Positions 61,105-64,000 of a stretch of DNA of 64,000 nt are shown in pieces (position 1 is the stretch's first letter; each line of letters starts with the position of its first letter). Below the pieces are notes generated by a model. That model was not told where the DNA came from. It made no database searches and saw only the letters and a list, made by a program, of their open reading frames with translations. A program made the position numbers and the translations under genes. This stretch comes from Sulfurovum sp. (lineage in GTDB: Bacteria > Campylobacterota > Campylobacteria > Campylobacterales > Sulfurovaceae). The stretch is taken from NCBI GenBank assembly GCA_027063305.1, contig JAMORY010000033.1, positions 1 to 64,000 on the forward strand. Reading direction: 5' to 3'.

Positions 61105-61118
61105 TTGACATATATCAA
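61105..61118. promoter_or_regulatory. Fnr-type box, one mismatch
   Basis: TTGAC-ATAT-ATCAA upstream of the 61016 ORF and norCB. Confidence 0.5.
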
Positions 61119-61171
61119 GAAAATAAATAAAAATCATCAATGAAGTTTATTTTCATAAGGAAAGATTATAT

Positions 61172-61203
61172 TTCGCGTAGCAAAAAACGCTTTGCTACGC
61201 GAA
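61172..61203 (-). terminator. Strong hairpin downstream of the 61209-61577 ORF
   Basis: TTCGCGTAGCAAA-AAACGC-TTTGCTACGCGAA, 13-bp perfect stem. Confidence 0.5.
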
Positions 61204-61208
61204 GTATG

Positions 61209-61577
61209 CTAATCTGCGACGATGCATCGTGCAGTGAAGAAAGGACGGCTGTAGTGAGGAGAGACGAAGTTGTCACCTTCAAGCCGCCAATTTTTGGACT
61301 TTTGGATCGTTACGGTCTGCGCTACCTTTCGGAGCATTCTGCTCTCACATAAGATAGGCATATCTTTCTCGAACGCCGCTTTCACCTCTGCCATACGGTT
61401 GATCGTGATCATAAAGTGCGCTCCGATCATGATACCCAACACCAGACTGACGCTGATAAGGCCTTTTTTCAATGCCCCTTTCGACATAAAAGGTCTGGTA
61501 GTCACAAAAACCGTTACAAGCAGAATGATTCCTGCCAAGATCAAGTAGGCACCCTCTAAATAGAAAAAGTTTCTCAT
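61209..61577 (-). CDS. Hypothetical membrane protein
   Basis: 122 aa, two or three TM helices, near nor operon. Confidence 0.65.
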   Translation of the reverse strand: MRNFFYLEGAYLILAGIILLVTVFVTTRPFMSKGALKKGLISVSLVLGIMIGAHFMITINRMAEVKAAFEKDMPILCESRMLRKVAQTVTIQKSKNWRLEGDNFVSPHYSRPFFTARCIVAD

Positions 61578-61638
61578 ACTCTGTTGTCCTTAGGCGATAT
61601 AGATAGACAAATAGTATCATAGTTTATACACCGTACGA

Positions 61639-61652
61639 TTGATGTTCATCAA
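61639..61652. promoter_or_regulatory. Perfect Fnr-type box in divergent intergenic
   Basis: TTGAT-GTTC-ATCAA between 61577(-) and 61711(+). Confidence 0.7.
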
Positions 61653-61710
61653 GCGATTTTTAACCAAAAGGCTCTATACTGTTAAAAAAATACAGATAAC
61701 CGGATGTCGC

Positions 61711-62100
61711 ATGAACACTTTTAGAAAATATCTTCCGTTTGCACTCTTTGCCGGATTTCTGCTCTTTGGGCTCAATGCCTTTATGCAGAGTCGACCCGCA
61801 CCCAAAAATACACGTATCTATACAGAGGTACAGCACTTCAGTCCTTACTTTCTCGATAAACGCTTCGGCGGTCTTGAGATACGCAGTAAAACAGACCCGG
61901 ACTTTAAAGAGAAACCCAATAACATGACCCTCTTTCAAGAATTTGAACGCCTAGAGCGCGAATGGGGGAAACAGCACTTGAAACTGCAAAAGAACACCTT
62001 GCTTATCCTCGATGATAACGGTACCGTCCAAAAAGAGGTACCGCTTCAAAACAAGGCTGAGCTCGACTTCATACACCGCTACTACAGGATAGGATCATGA
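61711..62100 (+). CDS. Hypothetical membrane-anchored protein
   Basis: MNTFRKYLPFALFAGFLLFGLNAFMQSRPAPK; internal ATG chosen. Confidence 0.6.
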   Translation: MNTFRKYLPFALFAGFLLFGLNAFMQSRPAPKNTRIYTEVQHFSPYFLDKRFGGLEIRSKTDPDFKEKPNNMTLFQEFERLEREWGKQHLKLQKNTLLILDDNGTVQKEVPLQNKAELDFIHRYYRIGS

Positions 62101-62285
62101 CCGATATCGTCATTACACTGGTATTCTCTATCGTAATGCTTGTTTTCATGGCATTTCCCGCAATGAAGATCAGCCAATGGCTTCGCCCGAAACTGGCACT
62201 GAGCGAACGGGGACATAACGCCCTTCAGATCATCCTCACGATTGTGCTCTCCTTGCTTGTAGGGCTCTTCCTCCGCTTCGCATAA
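62097..62285 (+). CDS. Small two-TM membrane protein
   Basis: 62 aa, ATGA overlap with previous ORF. Confidence 0.6.
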   Translation: MTDIVITLVFSIVMLVFMAFPAMKISQWLRPKLALSERGHNALQIILTIVLSLLVGLFLRFA

Positions 62286-62362
62286 CCATCCATTAACAAG
62301 CTTTTCGCTAAAATATTTCATTAATTTTATGCCCCTATGGGGCGGATATGGAGCAAAATACG

Positions 62363-63283
62363 ATGAATAAAGCAAAATATATCTGGATGGACGGCGAGCT
62401 GGTTCCTTGGGATGATGCGAAAGTACACGTGCTTACCCACACCCTGCACTACGGAAACGGTGCTATCGAAGGGACCAAAGCCTATAAGACCGTTGACGGA
62501 AGATGTGCAATCTTTAAACTCAACGAGCATACCCAAAGACTGCTCAACTCTTCAAAGATGACACTAATGGATGTCCCTTTTACCCTTGAAGAGCTCAATG
62601 AGGCACAGATCAAACTACTTCAAGAGAACGAACTCTATGAGGGTGCCTACATCAGACCGCTTGTCTACCTTGGATACGGGGTCATGGGGCTCTACCACAA
62701 AGATGCACCCGTACAGGTCTCCATCTCCGCATGGGAATGGGGTGCATACCTTGGAGAAGAGGGGCTTAAAAAAGGGATCCGTCTTAAGATCTCCTCTATG
62801 ACAAGAACACCCAACACTTCCGGTATGGGAAAAGCCAAAGCCGTTGCCAACTACCTCAACAGCCAAATGGCAAAGTTCGAAGCGGTAGAAGCGGGCTATG
62901 ACGAGGCACTGCTTCGTGATGACCAAGGATATATCGCCGAGGCTTCAGGTGCATGTTTCTTCATGGTACGCGACGGAAAGCTTATCTCACCTCCGAACGA
63001 CAACTCGCTTGAGTCCATCACACAGGCAACGGTCATCGATCTTGCCAAAGAGATGGGTATCGAGGTAGAGAGAAGACGCATTACCAGAGAGGAGATCTAT
63101 ATTGCGGACGAGTGTTTCCTGACAGGAACAGCCGCAGAGGTGACACCTGTGCGTGAGGTGGATGCACGCGTTATCGGATGCGGATCAAGAGGGCCTATCA
63201 CGGAGAAACTCCAAACAGCCTACTTCGATGCCGTTGCAGGAAAGAACCCTGACTATATCAAACACCTCACCTATATCAACTAG
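62363..63283 (+). CDS. ilvE: Branched-chain amino acid aminotransferase
   Basis: KYIWMDGELVPWDDAKVHVLTHTLHYGNGAIEGTKAY; SGMGKAKAVANYLNSQMAK. Confidence 0.95.
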   Translation: MNKAKYIWMDGELVPWDDAKVHVLTHTLHYGNGAIEGTKAYKTVDGRCAIFKLNEHTQRLLNSSKMTLMDVPFTLEELNEAQIKLLQENELYEGAYIRPLVYLGYGVMGLYHKDAPVQVSISAWEWGAYLGEEGLKKGIRLKISSMTRTPNTSGMGKAKAVANYLNSQMAKFEAVEAGYDEALLRDDQGYIAEASGACFFMVRDGKLISPPNDNSLESITQATVIDLAKEMGIEVERRRITREEIYIADECFLTGTAAEVTPVREVDARVIGCGSRGPITEKLQTAYFDAVAGKNPDYIKHLTYIN

Positions 63284-63294
63284 CCCAAGCATAT

Positions 63295-63308
63295 CCGGCT
63301 TCGGCCGG
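63295..63308 (+). terminator. Short UUCG-loop hairpin after ilvE
   Basis: CCGGC-TTCG-GCCGG starting 12 nt after the stop codon; weak T tract. Confidence 0.4.
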
Positions 63309-63378
63309 TTCTCAATCATACGTATTAAAGATCATACCCCCTATACGCTATAACGTATAGGAGATACAAAGGAGTATC

Positions 63379-64000
63379 ATGCCAGCCGACATGAATGACT
63401 ATTTTAAAAAGAAAAGACCACAACAGCAAAAGAGTGACGACAACAACAACCAGCGTCCTAACAATTCACAACCCGGAGGGAGCAACCCAATGAACAGCAT
63501 GGGGGGCAAAAGCGCCTCATGGATCTTCGTAGCGATCGCTATTGTCATGGGGATATTCGTGCTCAAGCCTTTTACTATCATCAACTCAGGTGAAGTAGGG
63601 ATCAAGATCAACACCGGTAAATTTGAAGAGAAACCGCTTCAACCGGGACTTCACTTCTTCATTCCGGTATTACAAAAGATCGTACCGGTCAATACTCGTG
63701 TCCGTATGATCACCTACTCCAATGAGAACAAGCAGATTCTTAGTGACGGATACAGCCGTTACGAGGGTGGGCTCAGACGCAACCCAGCCATCCGCGTCAT
63801 GGACTCCAGAGGGCTTGATGTCGACATCGACCTTGCCGTACAGTACCACTTAAGACCTGAAAGCGCACCAACGACCATTGCCAACTGGGGTACGGCATGG
63901 GAAGATAAGATCATCAACACTAAAGTACGTGAGATCGTCCGTGATGTTATTGGGAAATACGCCGCGGAAAATCTCCCTCAAAAACGCCCGGAGATCGCAA
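63379..64000 (+). CDS. SPFH/prohibitin-family membrane protein, N-terminal part
   Basis: MPADMNDYFKKKRPQQQ...FTIINSGEVGIKINTGKFEEKPLQPGLHFFIPVLQKIVPVNTRV; runs off window end. Confidence 0.88.
   Translation, partial: MPADMNDYFKKKRPQQQKSDDNNNQRPNNSQPGGSNPMNSMGGKSASWIFVAIAIVMGIFVLKPFTIINSGEVGIKINTGKFEEKPLQPGLHFFIPVLQKIVPVNTRVRMITYSNENKQILSDGYSRYEGGLRRNPAIRVMDSRGLDVDIDLAVQYHLRPESAPTTIANWGTAWEDKIINTKVREIVRDVIGKYAAENLPQKRPEIA

Noticed and set aside
1-64000. tRNA, rRNA, CRISPR array or prophage
   Set aside because: No tRNA-like or rRNA-like stretches, regularly spaced repeats, or phage structural genes seen by eye; a tRNAscan/CRISPR search would be needed to exclude small ones

Overview
The window is a 64 kb bacterial segment, most likely Campylobacterota (Sulfurovum/Sulfurimonas-like), judged from the napAGHBFLD-type nap cluster and overall protein content. 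It carries most of a denitrification locus. This includes nap genes with a NapB fused to an extra N-terminal cytochrome c domain, nirS, norCB with a missed 49-aa small ORF, nirF, nirJ, a fused siroheme decarboxylase, cobA and met8-like genes, several c-type cytochromes, an Fnr-like regulator and a series of TTGAT-N4-ATCAA boxes. Accessory content includes an Eco47II-like restriction-modification pair with an upstream inverted repeat, an RND efflux operon, and two near-identical 266-bp MITE-like elements (TIRs, 4-bp target duplications). trkA and trkH are both disrupted, and a third membrane-protein gene is broken. The most novel candidate is a roughly 180-nt ORF-poor intergenic region at 36.05-36.23 kb. 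It has two long stems that each enclose two ACAAGGA motifs, a layout like a CsrA-sequestering sRNA. All calls come from reading the sequence and supplied translations; no searches were run.
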